Assembly (NCBI GenBank): GCA_019915015.1
Contig: JAHBBC010000016.1
Span: forward strand, 124,001-188,000
DNA: 64,000 nucleotides
Direction of reading: 5' to 3'
From: Auriscalpium vulgare
Lineage: Eukaryota; Basidiomycota; Agaricomycetes; Russulales; Auriscalpiaceae
Position numbers and translations under genes: made by a program. How positions within the stretch are numbered: the stretch's first letter is position 1; every line of letters begins with the position of its first letter. Positions 32,607 to 44,288 of the stretch are shown here, piece by piece. The notes below the pieces were generated by a model. It ran no database searches, was not told where the DNA came from, and was given only the letters and a program-made list of their open reading frames with translations.

Positions 32607-34259
32607 GGCAAGAGCCCACGAGCCTGACACAATTGACACATTATATGACCTTGCCGCCTAGTCATCACCGCGGTATCAGGGGGCATACCGAAGATATCCC
32701 TCGACACCCGAGAAGCAGCTTCAGCAGCATATGTGGACAGCGGCACCTCCGAGAGAGCAATTCAGGAACTCCATGTTTAGAGGCGGGCGGGCCGCTCGAG
32801 GACACGAGGGCAAGATGCTTGCGTCACCGCAGGTAGCAGTGGGGAGGAAGAAGTAAAAAAAAGTGCTCGTGGTTGTCGCCACGAAGCCGCATATACATAG
32901 AGAGAAGCCGCGCGGCCCGCGCCACATGGTGCCGCGGTGGAATCATCGGTCAATGATGTCCAGTCGGCTCCCAGACCACTGAAACAGTGGGACTCCCAGA
33001 CCACTGAAACAAATTGCATGAAAATGAGCAATGATTCATGCAGACAATAAAGAACTGGGGCTTAGGATTCGCCGTCGAGCAATCGGCGTGATTGAAGTGC
33101 ATGGTTTTGCTCGAACGGCGTAAGGTCGAAGACATGTCGCTCACCAACTCAGATGACCCAATATTCTAGCATACGGCCGGTGCTCCGAGGTACAAAGGCT
33201 TGCTTCGCAGTGCGCACGAGGGAGGTAGACCTGTGACCGTTTATGTTTTCGATTCTGCCGCTGAGCCACGCGCTTGTCAGTGTGTCATTCCACGCCTTTC
33301 GTCATCTCACTGAAAATCCTCTCTTGGCATGCCCAGATCTTTCTGACGAGCAAAGAGCGCGTGAACGACTTGTCAAACTCCGCCAACCGAGCTCCCACCG
33401 ACAGTCTCACGTTGACGATAGCGCGGGGCGACGCCATGGGTGCGATTTTCAAGTGCGAGACTTTTTCTTCACCCCAAGCACTGACGCAGCGGCGTGACGA
33501 TCTTCAGAGAGTCAAGGATCGTTGTCGGACGCGGTGTCGGAGAGGTGCCCAACGCAAGGGGAAGGGCGAAAGGCTGTTGGATGGTTACGACGATAGCCGA
33601 GATGTTGGACAGCCCACTCGCCAATACTCTCCTTGATTGCTCCTTGATATAATATAAGCGTTTCAGACCGTCGGCATATCGAAGAGAGGCAACTCGCGAC
33701 GTACCGAACTTGACACTGTCCATCTGTCCGCCACGTTGTCGATCGAGCCAATGGGGGTGGTAATGGAATGCCCCAAAAGAGAACCGTTGCGCGGAGTCTT
33801 CAACAACACAAGGGTCAAAGACAGGACTATGTCGCGTTGATTCGACTGCCAGTGATCGCCGACCTCGCCGACCTCGCTGTTGGTTGTGGCAGAGCAGTTA
33901 CCCGCACCGCCTTTCTGCACAGCCGTGGCACCGCAGTGGAGGCAAAAAAGACGACGCAGTGTATATGATGCTCCGTCTTGGACGTGGTGGGCGCAAGGTG
34001 GGAGTCGTTGGCAACATGCATCGCTGCGCAGCGGCGTCGCCTCTGCGGCCGAGCGGGAATGGCCCGGCCCGCCTCGCATGCCCCAAACGGGCGATCAAGC
34101 TGTGACGCAATAACTGGAGGCCCCTTGCTCGCGTATCCCACAGCTGTGGTGGGCCTGGGATCTTTCCCGAGACACCGCCCCGGGCCCGTCCCACTCACAA
34201 AACCGTTGTAAGTGAGCTCGTCCACCGCCATCACAGCAGCACCCGCAGCACCTCCCGCG
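32607..34259. other. Intergenic, no gene established
   Basis: Upstream regions of the galactanase (-) and C2-domain (+) genes. Minus-strand frames near 33469-33723 and 33827-34327 are open but lack supported splicing. One stretch (KFGTSRVASLRYADG, then LYYIKEQ) faintly recalls a beta-propeller lectin blade, too weak to annotate. Confidence 0.4.
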
Positions 34260-36319
34260 ATGTCGAAAGAGGCCATCCTCGGCACCCTAGTCATCGTCGT
34301 CCTCAAGGCGCGCAACCTCATCGACAATCACACCTTCTACAAGCAGGATCCCTACGCAAAGCTCCAGCTCAGTGGCGCATCCAAGCAGACAGAGCCCGAC
34401 CTCAAGGGGGGCCAGCACCCGGTCTGGGACGCCGAGCTCCGCTTCCCCATATCCAAGGATGCCTCCGACAAGAAGAACCGCATCCTCACCATCCAGTGCT
34501 ACTCCAAAGAGCGCAAGGATGATCAGCTCTTAGGTGAGGGCCAGCTTGACATCGCAGAGACGTTGAGGACAGGCGAGTTCGATGGTGCGTATGTGTGGCC
34601 CTGCCAGATAACCCTGTACTCACGCACCGGATCGCAGACTGGATACCCCTGCAGCTCGGCAGCGCGCAGCGCGGCGACATATACCTCGAGATGACCTTCT
34701 TCGCCGCCGGGCCCGCACCCCTCGCGCGTCGCGCATCGAAATTCATACCCTCCGAGCGGCTCGCGCGCCCGGCAGCCCCCTACGCCAACTCCCTCGCACC
34801 GACCACACCGCCCAAATCGCACGCGAACCTCGCACCGCCACAAACGTCCCCACATCTCCTCCCGCCGGACCTCTTACCCGGTGGAGGCAGGCAGCCGCGC
34901 CCGGAGCATCAGCAGCACGGGCGGCAGCGGCAGTCGGGGTCGGGGCAACAGCAGCACCTCACCCCGCCCTCTGCCTCGCACAGCCACTCGCCGAAGCGCG
35001 ATGCCGCGTTACCACCGCTGCCAGCGAACGGCGCCCCCGAGCCGTTCGTGCCCAGCATCCTGCGCCCGGGCCCGCACCGCGACTCTCAGCCCGTGCAGGA
35101 GACGCGCCCGGTGCCCCTCGACGCGGGCCTGCACGCGCGGTACCCCGGGACGGGCCCGACCCACTCCTCCCCGCCCGCGTCGGCCAGACACTCGTTCGCA
35201 GGCGCGCAGGACGTGCCCCGCCCGCACCCCGGGCAGTACGCGCAGGACTACCAGAGCCCGATCCCGCCGGCGCCCGCGCAGGTGCGCCCCGTGTCCTCGT
35301 ACGAGCAAACTCCGCAGGCGCGCCCCGTGTCGACGTACGAGCAACCTGCGCAGGCGCGACCCGTGTCATCGTACGAACAGCCCGCCGAGGCACGTCCGGC
35401 GCCGTACGAGCAGCCCTACCTGCCCGGGGCGTACCCCGGCTCCCCTCCGCCGAGCACTGCGCCCGTCCACCAAGCGCACCACCAGCACCCCCCTCCCGGC
35501 GGCGGCTACGCGCAGCCCGACGGCCGCCTCCAATCCAGCGGGCCCTTCCCGCCCGCGCAGGCGCAGGCGCAGCCCTACGCGCAGGGCTACCCCCCCGCGC
35601 AGCAGCCGCACTACGCCCCGCACACGCCGCCGTCGCCCGTGCCCGTGCAGCCCGACTCGCGCCCGTCGAACGGGTACTTCCCGCCCGCGCAGGCGCCCTA
35701 CGCACCTGCACAGGCGTACCCCCCACAGTACCCCCCGTACGCCGCGCCCCAGTCGCCCGTGTACGGGCCGGGCTCCCCACCGCCGCCCGCGTCGTACCCG
35801 CCCTTCGCCGCCCCCTCGCAGTACACAGGCGGCTACCCCCCAGCACCTGCGCCCGGCGCGGCCCCGTCCTTCCCGATGCCGATGCCCGGCGCGCAGGGCC
35901 CGTCGTACGGCGGGTACCCGCCGTCGCCGCCCGCCCGCGAGGAGCTCCCGGACCCGTACCTCCTGGAGCGCTACAAGACGCCGCTGCCGCTGCCCCCTGG
36001 CGCGGACACGCCGCGCCCGCACCAGCACCAACCGCAACCACAACCGCAACCGCAAGCACCACAACCACAACCTCAACCTCAACCTCAACCTCAATGGCAG
36101 CCGGTGCGGGAGAGCGCGGACGAGCGCGCGGCGCGCGAGATGCAGCAGCGCGAGGAGGAGGAGGACCGCCGGCGGCGCGAGCAGGAGCGCATCGACGCGG
36201 AGCTGGCGAGGAATCTCGATATGGAGCTCAACCTCGGGGCGGAGGGGGGCGGGCCTGCTGCTGGGATGGGGAGGCAGGAGAGCGAGCGGTGGGTGCCGGG
36301 TGGGTGGCGGCCGAGCTAA
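34260..36319 (+). CDS. C2-domain protein with proline-rich tail (Inn1/Fic1-like)
   Basis: Two exons, 34260-34584 and 34638-36319, give 2007 nt, 668 residues. Residues 1-135 form a C2 domain (LVIVVLKARNLIDNHTFYKQ, DPYAKLQL, HPVWDAELRF, LLGEGQLDI, WIPLQLGSAQRGDIYLEM). The remaining ~530 residues are Pro/Gln/Tyr-rich with many PxxP motifs. They include three to four tandem copies of a RPVSSYEQPAQA unit near 35280-35420 and a (PQ)n run at 36030-36095. The C-terminus is charged and helical (EEEEDRRRREQERIDAELAR). N-terminal C2 plus PxxP tail is the architecture of the cytokinesis proteins Inn1 and Fic1, which bind SH3 partners at the septum. That role is inferred from architecture only. Confidence 0.85.
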
Positions 36320-36514
36320 TTTATTTGACGGATTTACTTATTGAGGACGAAGGATTGAAGCAGTACATACTATCTCCAACTGGAGGATTTTTTAGAAAAA
36401 AAGCTAATGTAATGGTCAAGAATTGGGTTGCTACAAAGTCTGTCTTCCAGACTATCAAGATATTGTAGGGTAGTATAGTACATTCTAGCGCTGCAAACAA
36501 TCATCGTCACCACC

Positions 36515-37454
36515 TCATGCATAGCTCATGTCCCTTGGACGCCGGCCCGTGCCGTTGCCCACGAGCCCCTGCTCACTGAGCTCGTGCTTATGTATGCCCT
36601 TGCTCATGCGCAAGTCGTACACGAACGTGAGGAGGTACAGCGTGAAGCCGAACGCGATCGTCCACTCGAGCACGCCGCCCGCGTTCGTGCTGCGCCACAG
36701 GCAGATCGCGAACGCGACGGCGAGCACAATGAGCGCGCCGGCGATGACGGCCTTCATTATGTACGCGCGCCGCAGCTGCGCAGCGTAGCGGTAGTCCTTG
36801 TACAGCCAACGGAACTGCCAGTAGTTAGACCATTAGTCACGCAGAAGAGGATGGGAGTCGCACCTCGATGATGGTGAAGATCGCGGAGAGCCCGACGCCG
36901 ACCATGAACATGAGCAGGAAGCCGCGGTGCGCGGACTGGTGGCGCTTGGTGTCGAAGACGGAGAGCAGGATGAGCCCCGCACCGCCGATGACGGAGCCCA
37001 GGACCGCGAGCCACGAGAAGACCGACTCGCGCCTGCGCATGTCCGGGTGCAGTCTGTCCAATGCCCAATCCATCACGTCACCGTCAGCGCATCCATGACA
37101 CGATATGTCTCAGATTAGGAGAGTACGCACCGGCCGTTATGGCGCAGCACGCGCTCGCAAATCAGCGTGAGCACGAAGCCGACGGCGGTGACAGAGCACC
37201 CTGCGATGAAGAGCGGCTTGAGGATGTCCGCGCCGATGTCGGAGATGTAGGGGATCGAGCCGTCCTCCGAGACGTAGTGCGGCTTGCCCTGGGCGGCCCA
37301 CGTCACGATCATGGCGAGCAGTGTGCCTGCGCCGCCTGTCAGCACCGGTCTCGGATAAGAGGGCTGGCCAGGACGTACCGAACCACACAGCGGCGGTGAA
37401 GGCGGGTATCCAGACATATGCCCAGTGGTGGTGGCGGTGAGAGAAGAGAGCCAT
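36515..37454 (-). CDS. Frag1/DRAM/Sfk1-family membrane protein
   Basis: Four exons (minus), 37454-37379, 37326-37131, 37053-36864 and 36814-36515, total 762 nt (253 residues). At least five hydrophobic segments are visible: WIPAFTAAVWFGTLLAMIVTW, LFIAGCSVTAVGFVLTLI, WLAVLGSVIGGAGLILLSVF, GFLLMFMVGVGLSAIFTII and IAGALIVLAVAFAICLW. Between the first two is the luminal-type loop YISDIGAD typical of the family. Members act at the plasma membrane or endomembranes in lipid organisation and autophagy; the exact role here is unknown. Splices restore FGTLLAM, HNGRLHPD and IIEFRWLYKDYRYA. Confidence 0.88.
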
Positions 37455-38100
37455 TGTGATGCAGACCGGGCGGCGAGCGGGAGGATATTAAAGGCGGGTG
37501 GCTGGACCGAGAGAGACCTGGGCGGGACGGGAGGAGGAAGTGAGGACGGTCCGTGGGTTTTGTAGGCTGAAAAGCAGGGGTCATCGTCGTCGTGTGACGT
37601 TCTCCACGCAGTTTGGCAGTGTGTGGGCCAAGTTGGAGCGTCGTGCGATATGCGTCTGTCCTCAACCCAGTCAGTGACGTCACACACGCACCATGCTGAC
37701 TGCAAGTCTTCTGACAAGTCGGGCCCCGGCTGCTGACTGTGGACCGAGTCCCAGAGCGCAGAGATTCTCGCAGGAACCCCAGTCGATAATGCAATCCTCC
37801 AATATTCATTTGTGCGACGGGCACAACAAGAAAGACACAGAAGACGAAACAGTAATAGTATAGTATACGAGAGAGCAGGAATCATGGTGATGAACATGCA
37901 GACGAATGGCTGCAGAAACGGTTTGCGCTGGCGAGACGAGAGAGAGAGATATAAAGAAGAAAACACAGGGATGGCCCAGAGAGTGTGAGAGGGCGCATAT
38001 ATAAACAAGGGCGGGAACGGTCGAGAAACGGGTCGGTCCGACGTGAGGGGGAGGAGAGGAGAGGCGGGCGAGAGAACGCGGGACGCGGCGAGAGACAGGA
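37455..38100. other. Intergenic between the Frag1-family and DsbA-like genes
   Basis: About 645 bp; promoter of the 37454 gene and 3' flank of the 39178 gene, both on the minus strand. The plus strand is purine-rich (GAGAGAGAGA near 37945). No exon is supported. Confidence 0.5.
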
Positions 38101-39178
38101 TCATGCCGCGGCGGCGACGGGAAGACGCGTGCCAGCCTGTGATGGCGGCGAATCTGAACATTGCGCGAGCTTGCTGAAAATCTGCGCATGGACGCCCATC
38201 AGAGCTGCACCTAGCCGGTCGCTGTCTACGCACCTTGACAAACACCGGGGCAGTCTGCCCGCCGCTCACCGCCCACTTCCCGTCGATGATCGTGAACGGC
38301 ACGCCCGTGACGCCCTTCGACCGCGCCTCCGCGATCTGGTGCTGCGTCTTGGCCAAGCACTCGTCGGTCGCGAGAAACGCCAGTGCCTGCGCAAACTCGT
38401 CAGCGATGCCGCATCATCACGTTGCAGGGTGCGGCCCCGAGGCCGGCAGAGTTGCCGACGCGGGCGCGATAAACGGCACGCACCTTTTCCTTCGACATCA
38501 TCTCAGCCTGCACCGCGAGGTCCGCCAGCACGTCGTCGCGTGAGATGTCCTGCTCTTCTTCGCAGTACGCGCGGAAGATCAAGGTGGTGAGCTTGAGCTG
38601 CTGGCTGGATCCGCCGATGTCGTATGCCTTCGCCATAAGTCGGTGCGCTTGTAGCGTCACGCATAGCGGGCCTCCGAACGAGCTGGAAGCATGCAGGTGA
38701 GCAATGCATTCTGATCTTGGCAGGTGAATGCCAGGCGGGAATGACTGCCGCAGCTGGCAAGGGGCGGTGCGCAACGCACGCCCGCCGCACTCGCCGCGCG
38801 TCGAGACGACGGGGGAGAATAAGGAGGTGATGCGCTTCTCGCACTCACAATTGGATATCGGCCTCCTCGCCTTTCGCCAGGACGATCTGCTTCGCCTGCT
38901 GCCACTTTTCGCGTCCGAATCTCTTCGCATGCCACTCGTCCTTGTCGAGGCCGTCGGTGGGGAGGGTTTGGTGGAGGACGAAGGGGCGGTACTCGAGGTC
39001 GAAGACGACGGGGAGGTTGGCGCATTGGGCGATGGCCTTGAGGAGCTCCTGGTGGCCGATGAAACACCACGGACATGTCTGCGAGCGCTTAGCGGGCAGC
39101 CAACGGGGGGCGAGGGAATGGAAAGCGCACAAAGTCAGAGATGACCACGAGCTTGACGCTGCGCTTGTCCACGGCCAT
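38101..39178 (-). CDS. DsbA/FrnE-like thioredoxin-fold oxidoreductase
   Basis: Five exons (minus), 39178-39131, 39078-38849, 38682-38484, 38386-38234 and 38181-38101, total 711 nt (236 residues). The first splice restores ISDFTCPWCFIGHQEL, where CPWC is the active-site CxxC after the first strand. Later come EYRPFVLHQTLP, AHRLMAKAYD, FRAYCEEEQDIS and the cis-Pro region GVTGVPFTIIDGKWAVSGGQ. This is the layout of FrnE-type disulfide isomerases and 2-hydroxychromene-2-carboxylate isomerase relatives; no signal peptide is seen, so it is likely cytosolic. Intron 2 is 166 nt, longer than most here. A TATTATAAA lies ~110 bp upstream of the start. Confidence 0.9.
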
Positions 39179-40780
39179 GGCGGGGGGGCGGCGGCAGGGG
39201 GATGGTTGACAGGGCTGTGGAGGAGGAGGGGCGGTGGGAAACTGGAGGGTGAGCAAACAAGATGGGACGGGCGGAGGGGGCGAAGGCGTTTATAATACAG
39301 GCCATGGACGCTGGAATTACTATACAAGAGACACCGGAGATTGGTGAGCACCTCTCATCCACGTCACAGTCACGCTCCCCTCAGCACAGCCGCCCCGCCC
39401 ATCGCCGTTCTCGTTCCCTCCCCCCCGCCCGCCCCTCCGTCTGTCGCCAGCACTCTGCTCGTCGTCGTCAGAGCTGTCCCGCACAACGCTGGCCTGCAGC
39501 CATGCCGTGCATCTCGGGTGTGAATTATCATCCGCTTTCGGTGCCGCTTATGCGACCCTCGCTACGTCATGTGCTGAGGACTACAAATTTGCCACAAATC
39601 AGTGAGTCCTATGAGAACCAGCCTATAAAGCATTTCTAAGCATTGGGCAAGCAGTCGATGCTAAGTCTTAGCCTTGGGGCAAATCCAGCCTGTCCGGCAC
39701 AACCGTCACGCTCCAGGCTCACGCCGGCTCAAGTGTTCCCACATACACGAAGTCCTACATGCGCCCGTATCACTGATCAACTCGACGCCCATTAATTACG
39801 CAACCGTATCCCATTACCGCCCATAAAATCCCACAGGTGCCATGTATTTTTTTAGTAGAGACCCAATGCTTCTGTGAGCGCAGTCTATCCTTCCCGTATG
39901 TGTTCACATTGCTGATAAACTAGTATTGTCGTTGTTCCCCGCACAGCCCAGAGGCACCACCTCACCAGCGTACCTCTGTATATAACAGCATATAACCCTT
40001 GAGTATCATGCCCGAGGTGATATGTCTTGTTGGGAAGGCTCGATGCCCGAGCTCTGCCCGAGATCCTGCGTTTGCGCGCGCAGATCCTATCGCCGGCGGG
40101 TGCAATTTGAATGTGTGTGGCCGCCATGAAATGGCGTGGAATCTCCGTGGATCCAGCTGTGATGCCCGGCGGGAGGCGGGATATATCTGTTGAGTGCGTT
40201 TCGCCTTGCCATACATCCTCGAGTTCAACCTCACCATAGTCTCCCAGAAAACAGAGCCATGTTCAAGATGGCCGAGCACAGAGACGTCCGCGCCCGTCGC
40301 CGACTGCTCAGCCCTCTGAAGGACAGTGGTAGTGGTGATTGCCGGTGCGATCGGTGAGCGGCCCCGAGACAGATGTGTCTGCGCGTTCATACTTACCAAG
40401 CGACGTAGGTGCGCGGTGAACCCAGCCGCCTACTGGTAAGGGGTACGACTGAGTGGCGGAACGACTGTCTTCCGCGGGTGGGCAACGGAGACTATAGTAA
40501 GTCTGAGAAGAATGATTACGATGAGTACACTAGTATTTCGACGGTTAGTAATTTCACGGCAGCGTGACTTCCGATGCGGGACTCACCGCCGATATGTAAG
40601 TAGAAGTCCGTCGACGTCAAGCAATTTAGACGGGCAATGCAGAGCGCTCGAGGGCGTGTATTAGCGCGTCACATAATAATATGGCATTCGTCGAGCCTGC
40701 GCAGCGCGGGTAACAATCGGGTAGCAAGTGTCCGTTTCAAGCGGACGAGGCCGCGGACAACGCATCGCGGTTGCGACTAA
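39179..40780. other. Intergenic, no gene recognised
   Basis: Promoter side of the DsbA-like gene followed by ~1.4 kb without a supported exon. Short stretches near 40440-40500 resemble 42070-42120 (GCGGAACGACTGTCTTCCGC-like versus GCTGAACGCCTGTCTTCCGC), marking the left edge of the F-box duplication. Confidence 0.45.
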
Positions 40781-40825
40781 AGCTAAAGCTTACTGTAAGC
40801 GCTCTTGCTCTTGCTCTCCCCACTG

Positions 40826-41515
40826 CCGTGAGCTCATGTTGCTTACTCACCTCCGGAGATCCTCGCGAGGGTCTTGGATCTCTCTGAAATCCATTCCGTG
40901 ATGGCCTGCAGCTGGGTGCGTCCCGGGCGTTCAAACTTACCATGACGTGCATGCAGTGGAAGTTGACGGTTCGCTGTAGGTTTGTCACAAGTTCAAGAAC
41001 ATAATCTCTCCGTTTCCGATCGCATGGAAGCCTTCAAGACATACATGCGAGAACGGCCACCGCGCGCATGCCTGGTCTGGTGTCCGACAGCCTTCTCGCT
41101 TTCTCATACTCTGAAAATGGCCTAGTCGTCATCCATTACTTGGTGTAGCCACTGATGCAAGACCTCCTTGTCCTCGTCAAGTGCAGATTCAGATGTGTCA
41201 GCCGTCTTCACAGCTTGAGAGCCTACTGTGACGTGAATTTGGTGGAATGCCTGTAATGCGGCGTCTCGACATCGTCATCGCCACGGTGCATGCCCTCAAG
41301 AGTCAAATGACCATGCCGAGCCTGGAGTGGGTAGGTAGCACGCACTGGAGATCCCTTGCACAATGCATTATCTGCGAAGACACTCTCGTCTTCTTCCATG
41401 TACGTTCGTCATGTTCCTGTTGTCCACTATCTAGGTTGACGTCCCGTCTAGCGCAGCGCTGGTGAGAAGGATACAGCTCAGCGGGTGTGGGTTTGCGACC
41501 TATGATTGATCAATG
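40826..41515 (+). pseudogene. Decayed duplicate of the F-box gene at 42491
   Basis: Fragments follow the order of the downstream gene. They are a start-like ATGTTGCTTACTCACCTCCG segment with CTCTGAAAT, the intron-end word CTGTAGGTTTGTCACAAG, CGATCGCATGGAAGCC, GTCCGACAGCCTTCTCGC, GACCTCCTTGTCCTCGT, then LAQCIICEDTLVFF and the terminal GGGTGTGGGTTTGCGACCTATGA. Large internal parts are missing and the frame is broken. It is a truncated, non-functional copy from a local duplication. Confidence 0.75.
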
Positions 41516-42490
41516 GCTCCGAGTCGTACGTCAAGTTACATCTCATCTATATGTGCTCGTCTTGTCCACCCATTTTCGGTAGGCCACTGTCCGACGACTC
41601 GTGGCAAAGGAGCAAGTCAGCGCGCTACGACCATATCACCACCAATGTTCATGTCCTGGCAAGAAGGAGAACAAACTTACTTGTTACCGTGTCTCTCGCC
41701 GAGCTGGGGCGTGACAGAAAGGATAGGATAGGATCAACGCGGCGCCTCGCCAGATTCTGATTCGCGCGCACGCTGCGCAGGCTGAGGCAAGACACTGGCA
41801 AGACGGTGGCCGAATCATGCAGGCTTCCCGTAGCCGTTCGCGAAGCTGACGCATATGTAGAACATCCTTAGTTATTACTTAGTGGGGGAGGAGAATCAGC
41901 TGAGGAGATGCTGAAACAGAACTCAGGCACCGGCACCGCACAGTCTCGGAAAGGCCGCGCCGGTGGCTTTGCTGCACATTATTGAGAGATCGGGTCGCGA
42001 TCTCGGAACGGAGTCGATAATGACAACGGAGCTTTGGTGGACCCGACGAGCAACGCACATTTATCTAAGTCAAAGCTTAGTGGCTGAACGCCTGTCTTCC
42101 GCGCAGGGTCGGCAAACTGAGACTGGTCAAAGCTATTTTCTGCTAATCCACTATGGCCGGTGACTAGTTGACTCGGGTGAGGTCCTCCGAGTCGGTTGAC
42201 TTGTTAAAGTTGATGGGCTGAAAATCCGAGTCGGAGCGTGACCTAACGGAAGAAGATGAAAATCGAGCGCTGCAATACCGTAGGTTCATCCTCTTATACT
42301 GTTCAATACGGCTATCTTCTGATACCATAAGGTCAAGCTACGCACACTGGGAAGTTTGAAGATTCCGAGTCAATTCCGAGTCATGGTCGACGGCCCGGGC
42401 GACGCGGCCCGGCGGCCACACCCGCCCAACACCCGCCGGCCGTGCGACTTCAAGTCACCGTCGCTCACCGTTGCTTGAGCTCATTCGCAA
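41516..42490. other. Spacer between the F-box duplicate and the F-box gene
   Basis: No exon is supported. Words near 41979-42010 (GGTCGCGATCTCGGAACGGAG) recur near 44437-44460 (GGTCACGATCTCAGAACGGAG), so the duplication includes 3' flanking DNA as well as the gene. Confidence 0.5.
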
Positions 42491-44288
42491 ATGGTGCTAC
42501 TTGTTCTACCTACGGAGATCATCGTGAAGGTTTTTGATCTTTCTGAAATATATTCTGTGGTGGCTTGCCGCTTGGTGCGTCGGGGGCGTTACTCATCCTG
42601 ATGTGTGCAGCAGCTCACTGTTAGCCGTAGGTTTGTCACAAGCTGAAGGACATCATCGATGGATCCTTACTTCTGCAATATATAGTCGCCCTGTCGAGCA
42701 GCGGACTGTGTGACGGAGGACGCATCGATCTCTCCGTGGCCGATCGCCTGGAAGCCCTCAAGGCGTACAGGCAAGAACGACGGTCCGACGAGCACGAAGT
42801 AGCTTGGAGGGAGCACACGACGCTCTCTAAGCTCTGTCAGCACCGCATGCCTAGTCTGGTGTCCGGCAGCCTTCTCGCATTTGCAGACCCTGAAAATGGT
42901 CGAATCGTCCTCCATCAGCTCGCGCAGCCGCTGCGAGGAATCGACGAGGAGCAGTGGGAGATACCCCTTCGTGAGAAGGAGCTCACCGCTTGCATGGATG
43001 TGTCTCAAGACCTCCTTGTCCTCGTGCAAATCCATTCTTCAAGGTGAGCCAGCCGTCTCCGCAGTATAACTTCGCCTACCGTAACGTTGATCTGGTCAAT
43101 ACAAGCACTGGAAATATGATGCCTCACCGGCATCTCGTGTTTCGCTCTTTGTCTACAGGAGGCGACCATCCAGACGCACAGTCTCTAACTGAAATCGACA
43201 TACAAGTCTACAGGGACATCAATAAATCATCTACAAACATTTACGGGGACTATCTTCTGATGGTCGTCATTGATCGTCCCGCAACGTCCCTGTGCGTTTG
43301 GAATTGGAAAACCGGGCTGCTGGAAATGCAAATGGCGAGCGTTCTAGTGCCTTGATCTACTATTCATAGTCATCGCTAAACTGCACACCAGCCACTGGAA
43401 GCTCCGCCCGACGTTGCGGGGTACACCTTTCTGGACGATACCCGCCTCATTATCTTGAAGGCCCATCCCATCAGGTCCAGGCTCCGAGTCTTTCAATTTC
43501 GGCGTCACGGCCAGACCCCAGATGCCCAAGCCTGGAGGCATCTACCTGTCTTTTCGTTCTCGTTTATGGACATGGCGAGAAGCGACCATATGTTCCTTGC
43601 GCCATGTCCATCACTCTGCGGTGCCCACCGACGGGGAATGTTTTATCGGGATCCTGCGGAGCGCATTTTTGTCGTCGCCATGAACAACTTCACATCGGCC
43701 TACACGAGCTTCTTCATTCGCGCGGACATGTTGTTATCGGCGGTGCAAAAGGCATCAGCGAAGTCCACCTCCTCCCTCATAGAAATCCCATGGGAACATG
43801 GCCGTATTGGCATGGGGTTTACAAACGACATGAGGAAGAGATGGGGGTGGCCGCAAGGCAGGGAGGAAGGCGCGCTCGCCGATGTGCGCGTCCTCACATA
43901 TGGGCCCCAGCTGTCGCTGTGGGACTTCAGCCGCCGGCGGGTCGCATGCGCTCGCGCGGGCCAGCGGCGCGAGGCGCAGCCAGGGGCTGACGCACTTCAG
44001 CTTATTTGTGAGCGGTCGACGTCTGGGGGAGACAGCTGCGGACAGATGGAATGCAACGCAGTACATGGCCTCAAAAGGACCATGGAGCGCCCGGAATCCT
44101 CTTTTCCAGAGGCGGTAGGTACGGGGTGGTGGAGACCCCTCGCACAATGCATAATCTGCGAAGACAAGCTCGTTTTCTTCCAGGTGCGTTTGTTGTGTGT
44201 CCATTCAAAATAATTGGGTTCACGTTCCGGCTAGCGCGTCAGGGGTGAGAAGGATAGAGCTGAGCGGGTGTGGGTCTATGACCTATGA
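42491..44288 (+). CDS. F-box domain protein
   Basis: Five exons, 42491-42574, 42631-43043, 43106-43334, 43392-44183 and 44235-44288, total 1572 nt (523 residues). The N-terminus LPTEIIVKVFDLSEIYSVVACRLVCHKL is an F-box, the Skp1-binding motif of SCF ubiquitin ligases; the motif crosses intron 1. The rest matches the style of the large basidiomycete F-box families: LKDIIDGSLLLQYIVAL, DLLVLVQ, FRSLSTGGDHPDAQ, LCVWNWKTG, and a terminal VWVYDL. The intron at 43335-43391 has a GC donor (GCGAGC), and the one at 43044-43105 ends in AAG. Either could signal early decay. A broken duplicate lies 1 kb upstream. Confidence 0.72.

Noticed and set aside
33469..33723. Possible fucose-lectin-like blade (minus strand)
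   Set aside because: One blade-like stretch only (FGTSRVASLRYADG...LYYIKEQ), no second blade or consistent frame; too weak to annotate.
34959..36094. Minus-strand open frames of 240 and 369 codons
   Set aside because: Antisense shadows of the GC-rich, proline-rich tail of the C2-domain gene.
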